A DNA stretch of 64,000 nucleotides from Portunus trituberculatus. Taxonomy: Eukaryota; Arthropoda; Malacostraca; Decapoda; Portunidae. The translations under genes were made by a program, and so were the position numbers. Below the pieces are notes generated by a model. That model did not search any database. It was not told the DNA's origin and worked only from the letters and a program-made list of their open reading frames with translations. This document shows, one piece after another, positions 24,725 to 38,412 of this stretch (positions within the stretch are counted from its first letter, which is position 1; each line of letters begins with the position of its first letter). The DNA lies in NCBI RefSeq assembly GCF_017591435.1, contig NC_059296.1, positions 31,698,425-31,762,424 of the forward strand, read 5' to 3'.

Positions 24725-24872
24725 TATACTACTACTGGTACTACTACTACTACTACTATACCATTTTCACTACTACTACTACTACTTTTATTATTACTAC
24801 TTCCACCACCACCGCCACTACTATTACTCTTACTACTACCACTATTACAACTACTAATACCACCACCACTAC
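24725..24872. repeat. ACT/ACC trinucleotide-rich tract
   Basis: Imperfect (ACT)n with CAC and ATT variants, directly upstream of the BS-like LINE. Open frames through it (poly-Thr, poly-Tyr, poly-Val) are artefacts of the repeat. Confidence 0.9.
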
Positions 24873-26606
24873 TACTTTTCTCAAACCTTTGCTCACAACT
24901 CCACCTTGAACAATTCTGGGCTTGTCCCTCCCTTTCCTCCTTCCTCTGACTATTTCATGTCTACAATCAAAATTCTTCATAATGATGTTTTCCATGCCCT
25001 TGCTGGCCTAAACCCTCGGAAGGCTTATGGACCTGATGGGGTCCCTCCTATTGTTCTCAAAAACTGTGCTTCTGTGCTTGCACCTTCCCTGGCCAAACTC
25101 TTCCAACTTTGTCTATTGACTTGTACCTTTCCTTCCTGCTGGAAGTTCGCCTACATTCAGCCTGTTCCTAAAAAGGGTGACCGTTCTAACCCCTCAAACT
25201 ACCGTCCTATAGCTTTAATCTCTTGCTTGTCTAAAGTTTTTAATCTATCCTGAATAGGAAGATTCTCAAACATCTGTCACTTCACAATCTTCTGTCTGAT
25301 CGCCAGTATGGCTTCCGTCAAGGTCGCTCTACTGGTGATCTTCTGGCTTTCCTTACTGAGTCTTGGTCATCCTCTTTTAGAAATTTCGGTGAAACTTTTG
25401 CTGTTGCGTTAGACATATCAAAAGCTTTTGATAGAGTCTGGCATAAAGCTTTGATTTCAAAACTGCCCTCCTATGGCTTCTATCCTTCTCTCTACAACTT
25501 TATCTTAAGTTTCCTTTCCAACCGCTCTATTGCTGCTGTGGTAGACGGCTACTGTTCTTCTAAACCTATTAATAGTGGTGTTCCTCAGGGTTCTGTCCTG
25601 TCACCCACTCTTTTCTATTATTCATTAATGACCTTAACCAAACTTCTTGCCCTATCCACTCCTACGCTGATGATACCACCCTACATCTTTCCACGTTCTT
25701 TCAGAGACGTCCAACCCTTCAGGAAATCAACAGATCACGCGGGGACGCCACGGAACGCCTGACTTCCGATCTTTCTAAGATTTCCGATTGGGGCAGAGAA
25801 AATCTAGTAGTTTTCAATGCCTCAAAACTCAATTCCTCCATCTATCAACTCGACACAACCTTCCAGACAACTATCCCCTCTTCTTCAATGACACTCAACT
25901 GTCTCCCTCTTCCACAATGAATATCCTCGGTCTGTCCTTTGCTCATAATCTTAACTGGAAACTTCACATCTCATCTCTTGCTAAAACAGCTTCTATGAAA
26001 TTAGGTGTTCTGAGGCGTCTCCGACAGTTTTTCTCAATCCTCCAACTGCTTACTCTGTATAAGGGCCTTATCCGTCCCTGTATGGAGTACTCTTCGCATG
26101 TTTGGGGGTTCCAGTCACACAGCTTTGCTTGATAGGGTGGAATCGAAAGCTCTTCGTCTCATTAACTCTCCTCCTCTGACTGTCTTCAGTTTCTTTCTCA
26201 CCGCCGAAATGTTGCATCCCTTTCTATATCTTATCGCTATTTTCATGGTAACTGTTCTATTGATCTTGCTAACTGCATGCCTCCCCTCCTCCTGCGGCCA
26301 CGCTGCACAAGGCTTTCTTCTTCCTCTCATCCCTATTCTGTCCAACTCTCTAATGCAAGAGTTAACCAGTACGCTCAATCATTCATCCCTTTCACTGGTA
26401 AACTCTGGAACTCCCTCCCTGCATCTGTATTTCCGAATTCCTACAATTTGTCTTCTTTTAAGAGGGAGGTATCGAGGCATTTGCTCCCCTAATTCTGGCT
26501 GACGGTTTTGGCACTTTTTGAACTCTTTGGAGAGCCAGCGCTCAAGTGGGCCTTTTCTAACTTTTTTTTTTTTTTTTTGCCCTTGGCTGGCCCTCTTCCT
26601 ATGTAA
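24873..26606 (+). mobile_element. Transposon-BS-like LINE, duplicated copy 1
   Basis: Encodes an RT in shifted frames: FHALAGLNPRKAYGPDGVPP, SNYRPIALISCLSKVF, YGFRQGRSTGDLLAFL, VALDISKAFDRVWHKAL (motif A), SGVPQGSVLSP (motif B), a frameshifted YADD region, and WNSLPASVFPNSYNLSSFKR at the C-terminus. It begins inside the ACT tract without an endonuclease domain and ends in an A-rich tail followed by more ACT repeat. A frameshift after SKVF is shared by the copies at 28.95 and 44.92 kb, as expected if they arose by segmental duplication rather than separate insertions. Confidence 0.88.
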
Positions 26607-26621
26607 AAATAAAAGAAAAAA

Positions 26622-26827
26622 CTACTACTACTACTACTACTACTATACCATTACCACCACAACTACTACTACTACAACCACTACTATCACCACCAGTACT
26701 ACTACTACTACTACTACTATTACTACTACTACTACTACTGCTACTACTACCACTATTACAACTACTAATACTTCCACCACCACCACCACCACCACCACCA
26801 CAACTATTACTATTACTACTACTACTG
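26622..26827. repeat. ACT/ACC trinucleotide tract ending at a duplication junction
   Basis: Imperfect (ACT)n after the LINE tail. At about 26827 it is joined directly to LINE-A copy 2 (…ctactg|cacacattttgc). The paralogous tracts at 30713 and 46667 instead continue into a CT tract. Confidence 0.9.
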
Positions 26828-27665
26828 CACACATTTTGCACTATTAAGTCTTTTCTTGTTAACACAATTATTCCACCTCCACTTTTATTCACTCTATCTT
26901 TTCTCCATAATCTATAATTTCCCCCTCCAAACCAATCTATTTGTATATTCGGTCTCAATTTAGTCTCCACTATACACATAATATCTGGTTTATCCCTTAT
27001 CAGATGGTCCATACACTCTAATCTTTTTGATAGGAAGCCGTCTATGTTAGTATATGATACTCTTATGTCTTTCTTCCTTATCTGCTCCTTTGTCTGGTCT
27101 TTTACTCCCTCTCTTTTGTCCACCACTTCCACACTTTGTCGTTTCTTATTTTCCAAAAAAAACTTCTCTTCTTCTGTTCTTGCCTCATTCCTCTCTCTCA
27201 CCTCTATCACCATTTCTCTCATCTTAGTCCTTTCCTCCTGCAACATATTTCTTCTTACGTAAATCATGTTTGTCTCTTGAGAATTTTTCAGCTTCCATGC
27301 ATTTCTCAATACATGCTCAGCAGCTACTTGGGATTTTAATGTTATCTTCATGGCTCTAGACTTTCCTTCTTCATACTTTCCCAATCTCATATTCCTCAAC
27401 TTCTCCAAATGCATTTTCTTCTTCCGAGATCTTATTCAGCATGGTCTTAATCTTCTCTTCCTCCTTAATTTTTCTCTCCTGCCAGTTTCTTATATTATCT
27501 TCCTTTAATCCACTCACTACCAGACACTTTTTCTTTTCTGCAATGTTTCTCACCATTGTCTCCTCTTGCTGTAAAACTTTAACAATCACCCGTTGGGCCA
27601 ACTCACTCTTTTCTTTTTCTTGTTGTTTTAATTATTTCTCTAAAACTGTTATGCGCTTCTTCATT

Positions 27666-27696
<31 letters not shown>

Positions 27697-28046
27697 CATC
27701 TCCTCCAGCCTAGTGTCTCTGTTTACTTTTCTCCTCTCCTTCTTTTAGTTTTCTTTCCATCTTGGTTATTTTTTACAGTTAATTCCTAACACTGTTTTCC
27801 CAGGAGCGCATTGTTACTTTCCAATTCCAACTTTTGTGTCAGCAACTTGGCATTTTCCCTGGTAAGCATTATGACTTCCCTACAGAAGGCCTCATTTTCT
27901 CTTAGGACTCTATCCAACTTTTCCTCTATTACTACTATTGTTACAATTGTTTTTTCCATATTCTCAATTCTTCTGTCCAAACTCACCTCTCTCAGTCCTG
28001 GGGAATCCAAAAAACCCACAAATGAATCCCTTCTCACTTCCGCCAT
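26828..28046 (-). mobile_element. LINE-A copy 2 (5' part and start of endonuclease)
   Basis: Minus strand from ATG at 28046: the same coiled-coil N-terminus as copy 1, the ORF1-like stretch (NAFGEVEEYEIGKV in an offset frame), and an uninterrupted frame from 27414 into the endonuclease (MKITLKSQVAAEHVLRNAWK … RVSYTNIDGFLSKRLECMDH). It stops at the ACT junction at 26828, so the rest of the endonuclease and the RT are absent. A longer T run (27667-27696) than copy 1 disrupts the frame. Confidence 0.85.
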
Positions 28047-28051
28047 GTTTA

Positions 28052-28216
28052 CGTGTGTGTGTGTGTGTGTGTGTGTGCGCGTGTGTGGCTTTTTTTTTAT
28101 GGCCGGTTTTGTATTTTTTATGATGACAATAATGTATGAATAAAAAATGAAAGAAGGAAGTTTTTTTTTTCTGAGGAAGGGAGAAGTTTTTGGTATACGT
28201 ACTTTGTGATGCCATG

Positions 28217-28291
<75 letters not shown>

Positions 28292-28330
28292 GTATTTACT
28301 AACTGACACACACACACACACTACAGTTCT
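28052..28330. repeat. (GT)n, (CT)n and (CA)n tracts, unit 2
   Basis: GT 28052-28088 directly after the LINE-A 5' end, CT 28222-28286 and CA about 28310-28321. They mirror the unit 1 order but without the LINE-B insertion. Confidence 0.93.
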
Positions 28331-28424
28331 TCTGACCTCCATAGACCCTTGCTAATGTCAATAAAATGGTCTAATGGTGCACAAATCTCAAGGTAAAAGC
28401 GAGTCCCAGTACTGAAGGGGTTAA
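28331..28424. mobile_element. MITE fragment, unit 2
   Basis: Paralogue of 24254-24350, ending at GGGGTTAA. Confidence 0.75.
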
Positions 28425-28806
28425 TAGTTTTTGCTCCACGCCAAAACTCTTATGAAAGGGCTTTTAATTCATTCCAGTTTGATATTTGGCTGTTATTTCG
28501 TGTATGTGTGTGTGTGTTTGTGTGATGACAGCATGCTTGTCCGCCCCGGGAAAGGACACGGGCGGGCGTACACAGGGAAAGAATTAAAAGTTTCTCTTGT
28601 TTCTTATCTGCATGATGTAAAAATATTGTTAGTTTCTGACTTGAACCGTAAAAGAACCCTTGAAAACTCACAGAAATTATTAGTTTGATATTTACAGTCT
28701 GTGTACTCTAAAATGGCTCCTCCTGGACTTCAAACAGTATAGCTCATTGATAAGGTCATTGATTTGATGTGAATAATGCTTACACACACACATACACCCA
28801 GGAGCC

Positions 28807-28953
28807 TATACTACTACTGGTACTACTACTACTACTACTATACCATTTTCACTACTACTACTACTACTTTTATTATTACTACTTCCACCACCACCGCCAC
28901 TACTATTACTCTTACTACTACCACTATTACAACTACTAATACCACCACCACTA
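28807..28953. repeat. ACT-rich tract, unit 2
   Basis: Paralogue of 24725-24872, nearly identical. Confidence 0.9.
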
Positions 28954-30704
28954 CTACTTTTCTCAAACCTTTGCTCACAACTCCACCTTGAACAATTCTG
29001 GGCTTGTCCTCCTTTCCTCCTTCCTCTGACTATTTCATGTCTACAATCAAAATTCTTCATAATGATGTTTTCCATGCCCTTGCTGGCCTAAACCCTCAGA
29101 AGGCTTATGGACCTGATGGGGTCCCTCCTATTGTTCTCAAAAACTGTGCTTCTGTGCTTGCACCTTCCCTGGCCAAACTCTTCCAACTTTGTCTATTGAC
29201 TTGTACCTTTCCTTCCTGCTGGAAGTTCGCCTACATTCAGCCTGTTCCTAAAAAGGGTGACCGTTCTAACCCCTCAAACTACCGTCCTATAGCTTTAATC
29301 TCTTGCTTGTCTAAAGTTTTTTAATCTATCCTGAATAGGAAGATTCTCAAACATTTGTCACTTCACAATCTTCTGTCTGATCGCCAGTATGGCTTCCGTC
29401 AAGGTCGCTCTACTGGTGATCTTCTGGCTTTCCTTACTGAGTCTTGGTCATCCTCTTTAGAAATTTCGGTGAAACTTTGCTGTTGCGTTAGACATATCAA
29501 AAGCTTTTGATAGAGTCTGGCATAAAGCTTTGATTTCAAAACTGCCCTCCTATGGCTTCTATCCTTCTCTCTACAACTTTATCTTAAGTTTCCTTTCCAA
29601 CCGCTCTACTGCTGCTGTGGTAGACGGCTACTGTTCTTCTAAACCTATTAATAGTGGTGTTCCTCAGGGTTCTGTCCTGTCACCCACTCTTTTTCTATTA
29701 TTCATTAATGACCTTAACCAAACTTCTTGCCCTATCCACTCCTACGCTGATGATACCACCCTACATCTTTCCACGTTCTTTCAGAGACGTCCAACCCTTC
29801 GGGAAATCAACAGATCACGCTGGGACGCCACGGAACGCCTGACTTCCGATCTTTCTAAGATTTCCGATTGGGGCAGAAAAAATCTAGTAGTTTTCAATGC
29901 CTCAAAAACTCAATTCCTCCATCTATCAACTCGACACAACCTTCCAGACAACTATCCCCTCTTCTTCAATGACACTCAACTGTCTCCCTCTTCCACAATG
30001 AATATCCTCGGTCTGTCCTTTGCTCATAATCTTAACTGGAAACTTCACATCTCATCTCTTGCTAAAACAGCTTCTATGAAATTAGGTGTTCTGAGGCGTC
30101 TCCGACAGTTTTTCTCAATCCTCCAACTGCTTACTCTGTATAAGGGCCTTATCCGTCCCTGTATGGAGTACTCTTCGCATGTTTGAGGGGGTTCCAGTCA
30201 CACAGCTTTGCTTGATAGGGTGGAATCGAAAGCTCTTCGTCTCATTAACTCTCCTCCTCTGACTAACTGTCTTCAGTTTCTTTCTCACCGCCGAAATGTT
30301 GCATCCCTTTCTATATCTTATCGCTATTTTCATGGTAACTGTTCTATTGATCTTACTAACTGCATGCCTCCCCTCCTCCTGCGGCCACGCTGCACAAGGC
30401 TTTCTTCTTCCTCTCATCCCTATTCTGTCCAACTCTCTAATGCAAGAGTTAACCAGTACGCTCAATCATTCATCCCTTTCACTGGTAAACTCTGGAACTC
30501 CCTCCCTGCATCTGTATTTCCGAATTCTTACAATTTGTCTTCTTTTAAGAGGGCGGTATCGAGGCATTTGCTCCCCTAATTCTGGCTGACGGTTTTGGCA
30601 CTTTTTAAACTCTTTGGAGAGCCAGCGCTCAAGTGGGCCTTTTTCTAACTTTTTTTTTTTTTTTTTGCCCTTGGCTGGCCCTCTTCCCTATGTAAAAAAT
30701 AAAA
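28954..30704 (+). mobile_element. Transposon-BS-like LINE, duplicated copy 2 (best preserved)
   Basis: The 218-codon frame 29530-30186 keeps SGVPQGSVLSPTLFLLFIND and HSYADDTTLHLS intact, so both RT motifs B and C are readable in one frame. A following frame (30208-30579) keeps LDRVESKALRLINSPPLTNC and the C-terminal FKRAVSRHLLP. Frameshifts near 29325, 29458 and 30186 prevent a full-length protein. It lacks an endonuclease domain and is flanked on both sides by ACT repeats. Confidence 0.88.
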
Positions 30705-30712
30705 GAAAAAAA

Positions 30713-30752
30713 ATACTACTACTACTACTACTACTATACCATTACCACCACA

Positions 30753-30789
<37 letters not shown>

Positions 30790-30980
30790 TACCATTACCA
30801 CCACAACTACTACTACTACAACCACTACTATCACCACCAGTACTACTACTACTACTACTACTACTATTACTACTACTACTACTACTGCTACTACTACCAC
30901 TATTACAACTACTAATACTTCCACCACCACCACCACCACCACCACCACAACTATTACTATTACTACTACTACTACTATAA
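30713..30980. repeat. ACT-rich tract, 3' of LINE copy 2
   Basis: Imperfect ACT/ACC repeat containing an internal duplication of about 70 bp (the ATACCATTACCACCACAAC word occurs twice) that is not in the other two copies. Confidence 0.9.
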
Positions 30981-30994
30981 ATGGATATGTAATT

Positions 30995-30998
<4 letters not shown>

Positions 30999-31065
<67 letters not shown>
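30999..31065. repeat. (CT)n microsatellite
   Basis: A pure CT tract; its paralogue at 46943-47036 is longer and interrupted. Confidence 0.97.
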
Positions 31066-31067
<2 letters not shown>

Positions 31068-31165
31068 ATCATCATTATCATTGTACTGTACGGTCTGTAC
31101 CACCCAACCTTCCTCCTCCTCCTCCTGAAATCTTCCAAGAAATGCCTACTATATATAATTCGAAC

Positions 31166-31235
31166 GCACACACACACACACACACACACCACGTGAACAT
31201 AGGCTCTCCCCGCGTGTGTGTGTGTGTGTGTAATT
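31166..31235. repeat. (CA)n and (GT)n tracts
   Basis: CACACA at about 31166-31190 and GTGTGT at 31213-31231 face each other across a 20-bp spacer and could pair as a hairpin. The same arrangement is at 47140-47195. Confidence 0.85.
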
Positions 31236-31239
31236 CACC

Positions 31240-31478
31240 ACCACGGTCGCCTGCTGGTCACCCAGCCAGTCTTCCCCATTACGGAGCGAGCTCAGAGCTC
31301 ATAGACTGATCTTCGGGTAGGACTGAGACCACAACACACTCCACACACCGGGAAAGAGAGGCCACAACCCCTTGAGTTACATCCCGTACCTATTTACTGC
31401 TAGGTGAACAGGGTCCACACATTAATAGGCTTGCCCATTTGCCTCGCCGCGCCGGGACTCGAACCCGGTCCTCTCGAT
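31240..31478 (-). mobile_element. tRNA-derived SINE, head truncated at the B-box
   Basis: Minus-strand orientation. The body words CCTGTTCACCTAGCAGTAAA and GAGCTCTGAGCTCG match the SINE at 18.0 kb. The tRNA part is reduced to a B-box (GGTTCGAGTCCC) near 31450-31470. The 5' end abuts a TAG/GA microsatellite. Confidence 0.7.
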
Positions 31479-31487
31479 TGTGTGTGT

Positions 31488-31528
31488 AGTAGTAGTAGTA
31501 GTAGTAGGAGAGAGAGAGAGAGAGAGGA
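31488..31528. repeat. (TAG)n-(GA)n microsatellite
   Basis: TAG repeats followed by GA repeats between the SINE and the next LINE. Paralogue at 47448-47486. Confidence 0.9.
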
Positions 31529-33490
31529 CCATAATGTTATGGTATTGGAGTATGAGTGTGTGAAGGAGAAGGTGAAAGGGACTATACAGGGGAAGGGAAG
31601 GTGGAAAGTTAGAGAGGCAGACTGGGATAGTTTTAGAGAAGCAATAGAGAAGATGGAATGGAAGACTGGTGAGAATGGGCCACAGACAGAGAGAGGAGTG
31701 GATGAGTGTAATAGGGGTTTAGTTAGGAAACTAACCATAGCCGCAGAGGAGAGTATTGGTAGGACAGAACCAAGAGGTAAAGGGAGAGAAAGGAAAGGGA
31801 AGAGGTGGTGGAACAATGAGATAGACAGGGCGAGGAAGGAAAGAAGGCAACTGAATAGGAGATGTAGGAGCCTTAGAAGGTACAGACAGAACAGTGAGGT
31901 AGAGAGAATAGAGTATGATAGAGTGTGGGATGAGTATAGGAGTAAGCAGCAAGAGGTGAAGGCATTAATCAGGAGGGCCAGAGGGAATGAGGAGAGGAGA
32001 ACTATTGAGGAACTTAGGAGAAAGGGTGAAGAAGGAGGTAGGGAATGGTATAAATTTTTAAGAGGAGAGGAAGGTAATAAAGTAGACCATGTAGAAGAGT
32101 TAGTAGTGAATGGAAGGAGAATTAAGGAAAGGGAGGAAATGATTAGAGAGATAGAAGAGTACTGGAAAGCTATCGGAGGAGTGAATGAGCCAGCTAGGAA
32201 CTTAGGAAACATCATCCTAGGTAGGAAAATAGAGGAAGGAATGAATGAAGAGATCAGTATGGATGAGATTGAGAGGTATGTAAAGAAATTAAAGAGAGGT
32301 AAGGTTCCGGGTATCGATGGGATTCTGAATGAATTTTACAGAGAGGGTGGTCGAGGAGTGATTGAGGGGCTGCATGAGTTGTTTGGAAGGATTTGGAGGG
32401 ATGAAAGAGTGCCTGCAACCTGGAATGAAAGTAGAGTGACACTTGTACATAAAGGAGGTAGTAAAAGTAGGAAGGAAATTAGGAACTATAGACCAATAGC
32501 AGTGTGTGATTCAGTGTGTAAGATATTCTGTGGTGTGTTGAATGAAAGACTGAGTGAAGTGATAGAAAGAAATAGGGTAATGGGTGAGGAACAGAATGGG
32601 TTTAGGAAGGATAGAACAGGTGAGGATAACATGTATGTAGTAAATGAAGTGATAGGGAGAGCGAGAAAGGACGGTAGGAAGAAGTATTTAGCTTTTCTAG
32701 ACATAGAGAAGGCCTATGATAGAGTAGATAGGAGAATGCTGTGCAAGGTATTAGAAAAAGTTGGGGTGAGTGAGAAGATAGTGAGAATCATTAGGAGTAT
32801 GTATGAGAATACAAGAGCGGTGTTTAGTATGGGGGATCTGGTGACTGGATGGGTGAGTAATGAGAGAGGAGTGAGACAAGGCTGTGTTCTTTCCCCTTTA
32901 CTATTTGGCCTACATGTGGAGGAGATGGCAGTGAGAGTGAGGCGAACAGGATTAAGAGTGAAAGTGGGGAATGATGTGCTGAGCATTGAGTGAGTATGGA
33001 AGGGATTTTGACGTTAGATTCAGCAGGGAGAAGAGTAAAGTATTAGTAGTAAATGAGGATGCGTTAGACAGGGACAGGACATGGATGGTGGGTGGGGAGG
33101 AAATAGGAAGAACAAAGCAGTACAAGTATCTGGGTATTTGGCTGGATGAAAGAGGGTGTGAAAGGACCAAGCAGGAAAGAATAGCACGGACTAACCAATG
33201 GGTGGGGAGGCTAGGTAGTGTAGCACGGTGCAGGGCAAATAAGTATGAGATAGTTAGAGGACTATGGAAGGAAGTAGCTATCCCCAGCATTATGTATGGT
33301 TTAGAAACAACAGTGTGGACTAGGAAAGACCTGAATAGGCTAGAGGTGCTGCAGAACATGACAGGCAGGATAGCGTTAGGTTCCAACAGGTATGTGGCAG
33401 TGGAGGCGATCAGAGGAGATATGGGGTGGAGTACATTTAGGGAAAGGTTAGCTAAGGCAGTGTTGAGGTATAGGGTTAGAGCATGAAGAG
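31529..33490 (+). mobile_element. LINE with long open RT frame but deleted catalytic YADD block
   Basis: A long plus-strand frame, LINE-derived from about 31530 to 32993, covers the linker (RWWNNEIDRARKERRQLNRR), fingers (KRGKVPGIDGILNEFYREGG; NYRPIAVCDSVCKIFCGVLN), motif A (YLAFLDIEKAYDRVDRRM) and motif B (GVRQGCVLSPLLFGLHVEEM). The frame then ends at 32993, and the next frame (32986-33486) resumes with EYGRDFDVRFSREKSKVLVV, which normally lies beyond the YADD motif. The catalytic YADD segment is therefore missing by deletion, and the element is dead despite its long frame. No endonuclease remains. I do not assign the clade. It differs from LINE-A, LINE-B and the BS-like family. Confidence 0.87.
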
Positions 33491-33635
33491 CATTGGCAAT
33501 AGTATTGAGGCGTCATGCCTGTGAGCCCACGTGCTTCATGATTAGTGTACCAAAATGTGAGACGTTGGTTTGGTTGCTTAAAGGATTATGTGTCTTCACA
33601 CTTCACTAATGTGACATGTACTCACAATAATAAGA
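33491..33635. other. Short spacer between LINE and TTA repeat
   Basis: Non-coding, repeated at 48325-48478 in unit B. Confidence 0.5.
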
Positions 33636-33641
33636 ATAAGA

Positions 33642-33727
<86 letters not shown>
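33636..33727. repeat. (TTA)n microsatellite
   Basis: ATT/TTA trinucleotide tract of about 92 bp with one G interruption; the unit B counterpart (48481-48523) is half as long. Confidence 0.96.
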
Positions 33728-33788
33728 GATATCAATAATAGTAATGGTAATAATGTTAACAATGATAATGATAACGATAATAACTATG

Positions 33789-35846
<2,058 letters not shown>

Positions 35847-36609
35847 GTGGGGTGCCACCGGTAACAATGGTTGTATTGAACGATGCTCACCGAGAGTGGT
35901 TAGTTAGTCATTAAGTGTGTGTACTGCAAACAAGTGAGGGAGGAGGAGGGGGGAGGGGGTAGTAGTAGGAGGAGGTGAAGCGGCAAATAGCGAGGCAGAC
36001 GCGAACGAGTTGTGGTGTGGGCGTTGTCCAGGTGAGACGTGTGTGCGGTGGTAAGTGTGTGTGGCTGGCTGGTGCACTGCCTCCTCACCAGTTTGACTAA
36101 CTTGTGAGGTGTTTGTGTGGTGGCCTGGTGTCAGTCCTCTCGTGGCGTTGTGTGTCGGGAAGGCATGTTAGACCCTGTACAGCGGTGACTGTGTGTGTGT
36201 GTGTGTGTGTGTTTGGTGAAGGACCCTTGCTTAGCTGTTTCTCAGGGAGTGTTTTGAAACTCCGTGGTGTGTTTTGGAGGACAGGAAGTGTTGGCTGACA
36301 TTTCGTGGAAGTCTTTGTTTGTAGTGTTTCTTAACATTAGTTTTCTATTTGATAAAAGTTAATCGGCGTTGTTAGTTGCCATTCCGTATTGAAACCATGG
36401 CACGCGTTAGTGTTCTATTAATAAAGCTCCTCGTGGCATGTTTGTTGAGGGCGCCACCGCCACATGCTCACAACATCGTGGTGTAGGCGTGTCCACGACA
36501 GGGCTTGGGTGTGCATTGGTAGCAAGGCTGCAGGGTGTTTGTAGTGGCTTACGTCTCCCTGTGTGTCTCGGCCTCTCCTCACTGAGCGGTGGCGTAGATG
36601 AAGCGAACC

Positions 36610-36755
36610 TCGGTATTAAGAGCTGCGTGTGGGGTTGTTAGGGTTGTGGGGTGTTGTGTGAGGGAGTGGCTGGGTGGCGTGACGCTGCGTGTGGGGTTGT
36701 TAGGGTTGTGGTGGTGTTGTGTGAGGGAGTGGCTGGGTGGCGTGACACTTCAGCT
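36610..36755. repeat. ~62-bp minisatellite, two copies
   Basis: Two tandem units of GCTGCGTGTGGGGTTGTTAG … GTGGCTGGGTGGCGTGAC. Unit B has about six units at 50165-50545. Confidence 0.9.
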
Positions 36756-36944
36756 ACAGTTTCGTATGTGCTGTGAACCAGTGTACCATCAAATGTGCTG
36801 TGAAGCAGTGTACCATACAAGGTAAAGCGTCAAACAAGGGTTTTAGTGGTGAAACGTCACGGCACGCTTGGGGATAGAGCCATCACAGTCGTTCTGAAGT
36901 GGTAGTTATGTGAATGGAGGACTCGTTGTTGTATCATTGTTGTA

Positions 36945-38412
36945 TATGAACTAGACGATAGGGAAGCTAGTGGTCCTGATGAGCTACATGCCAGAGTACT
37001 TAGGAGGTGTAGTCTTACAAATTTGCTCGATATCTTAGAATATATTACCAAGGAGTTAGATGATGGAAATAGCATAGATGTTATATATCTAGATTTTAGC
37101 AAGGCGTTTGATAAGGTACCGCATAGGAGGCTAGTGTACAAATTGAGACTACATGGGATAGGGGTAGGTTAGTTGATTGGATTAGTGAATGGCTTTCTGA
37201 TAGGAAACAGAGTAGTATTAAATGGGGCAATGTCTGAGTGGAAGGAAGTGGTTAGTGGGGTACCCCAAGGATCAGTGCTAGGACCTCTTCTTTTCTTGGT
37301 GTACATTAACGATTTAGATATAGGAATTAGTAGCAAAGTATCAAAGTTTGCAGATGATACTAAGATAGCATGTGCAGTACAGGGTGAAAAGGACAATTAC
37401 AGAATACAACGAGACCTGGACAGGCTGATAGCATGGGCAGACAGGTGGCAGATGGAGTTTAATTCTAAAAAGTGTCAAGTTATGCATTTAGGTAAAGACA
37501 ACACAAACTTTAACTATGAGATGGAGGGATGTTGGCTAGAGGCAGTAGAGGAAGGAAAGGATTTAGGAGTAGTGATAGACAGGACTATGAAATTTTCAAA
37601 GCAATGTTTAGAAGCAAGAAATAGGGCAAATAGGATCCTGGGTTTTATAAATAGAAATGTTAGTTATAAAAGTAAGGAAGTGGTGCGTAGCTTATATAAT
37701 TCCTATGTTAGGCCCCATTTAGAGTATTGCATACAGGCCTGGTCACCCCACTATAGGCAGGATATCAACATGTTAGAAGCAGTTCAGAGAAGAGCAACTA
37801 GGATGATACCAGCTTTGAAGCGCCTGGAGTATAGAGATAGATTAAAGGCATTAAACATGTTTTCATTTGAGAGGAGATGTATAAGAGGGGATATGATAGT
37901 TATTTAAAATGTTCTCAGATACAAACTACATAGATGTGAGATCTTTCTTTACCTTAGAGGAGGGAAGTAGAACTAGAAATCATGGCAGGAAGATTAGAAA
38001 GCAAGGCTGCAGGTTAGATAGAAGAAAATATTTCTTTAGTCATAGGGTGGTAGACTTCTGGAATGCATTGCCAGAGACGGTTGTAAATAGCACTAGTTTG
38101 ACAATGTTTAAAAACAGATTAGATAAGCACTTAAATTTATTAGATTTATAATTATGTATAGCGCTGCATGATAGTTTTTATAAGAAATTTACTATAGTTA
38201 AACAAGACATGATCCCCATGTATGGGGATCACAGATTGTAGAGGAATTCGCTGCAGGACTTAATGGGCCAAATATTTAGAATTAGTATATAATGTATTGT
38301 GTACTTGTAAGTGTATCTTTAAGTACTGATGACGAGGTCGCTGTGCGACTGATACAGGATAACCTAGATGGGCCCTGGTGGCCCTTTATCCTATTATTTG
38401 TTATGTTATAGG
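36945..38412 (+). mobile_element. CR1-like LINE, unit A copy with internal RT deletion
   Basis: 5'-truncated. It starts in the RT fingers (ASGPDELHARVL), then jumps at about 36997 to LDILEYITKELDDGNSIDVI and LDFSKAFDKVPHRRL (motif A). A 244-codon frame from 37173 follows with VPQGSVLGPLLFLVYINDLD (motif B), KFADDTKIA (catalytic FADD), DLGVVIDRTMKFSKQC, YVRPHLEYCIQAWSPHYRQD and RRATRMIPALKRLEYRDRL. After one frameshift at about 37905 the C-terminal WNALPETVVN block is present. The 3' end has GGGCCCTGGTGGCCCTTTA and a TTATGTTAT tail. About 270 bp of RT present in unit B are deleted here. Confidence 0.88.

Noticed and set aside
24694..24995. Poly-Thr/Tyr and poly-Val frames
   Set aside because: Translations of the ACT trinucleotide tract, repeated at 28.8, 30.7, 44.8 and 46.7 kb.
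31404..31530. N-terminal part of the 529-codon frame
   Set aside because: This part translates the SINE and TAG/GA repeat in the antisense direction; only the portion after about 31530 is LINE coding sequence.
31400..33386. Long minus-strand frames opposite the second LINE (up to 271 codons)
   Set aside because: Ser/Leu/Pro-rich antisense shadows of a purine-rich coding strand.
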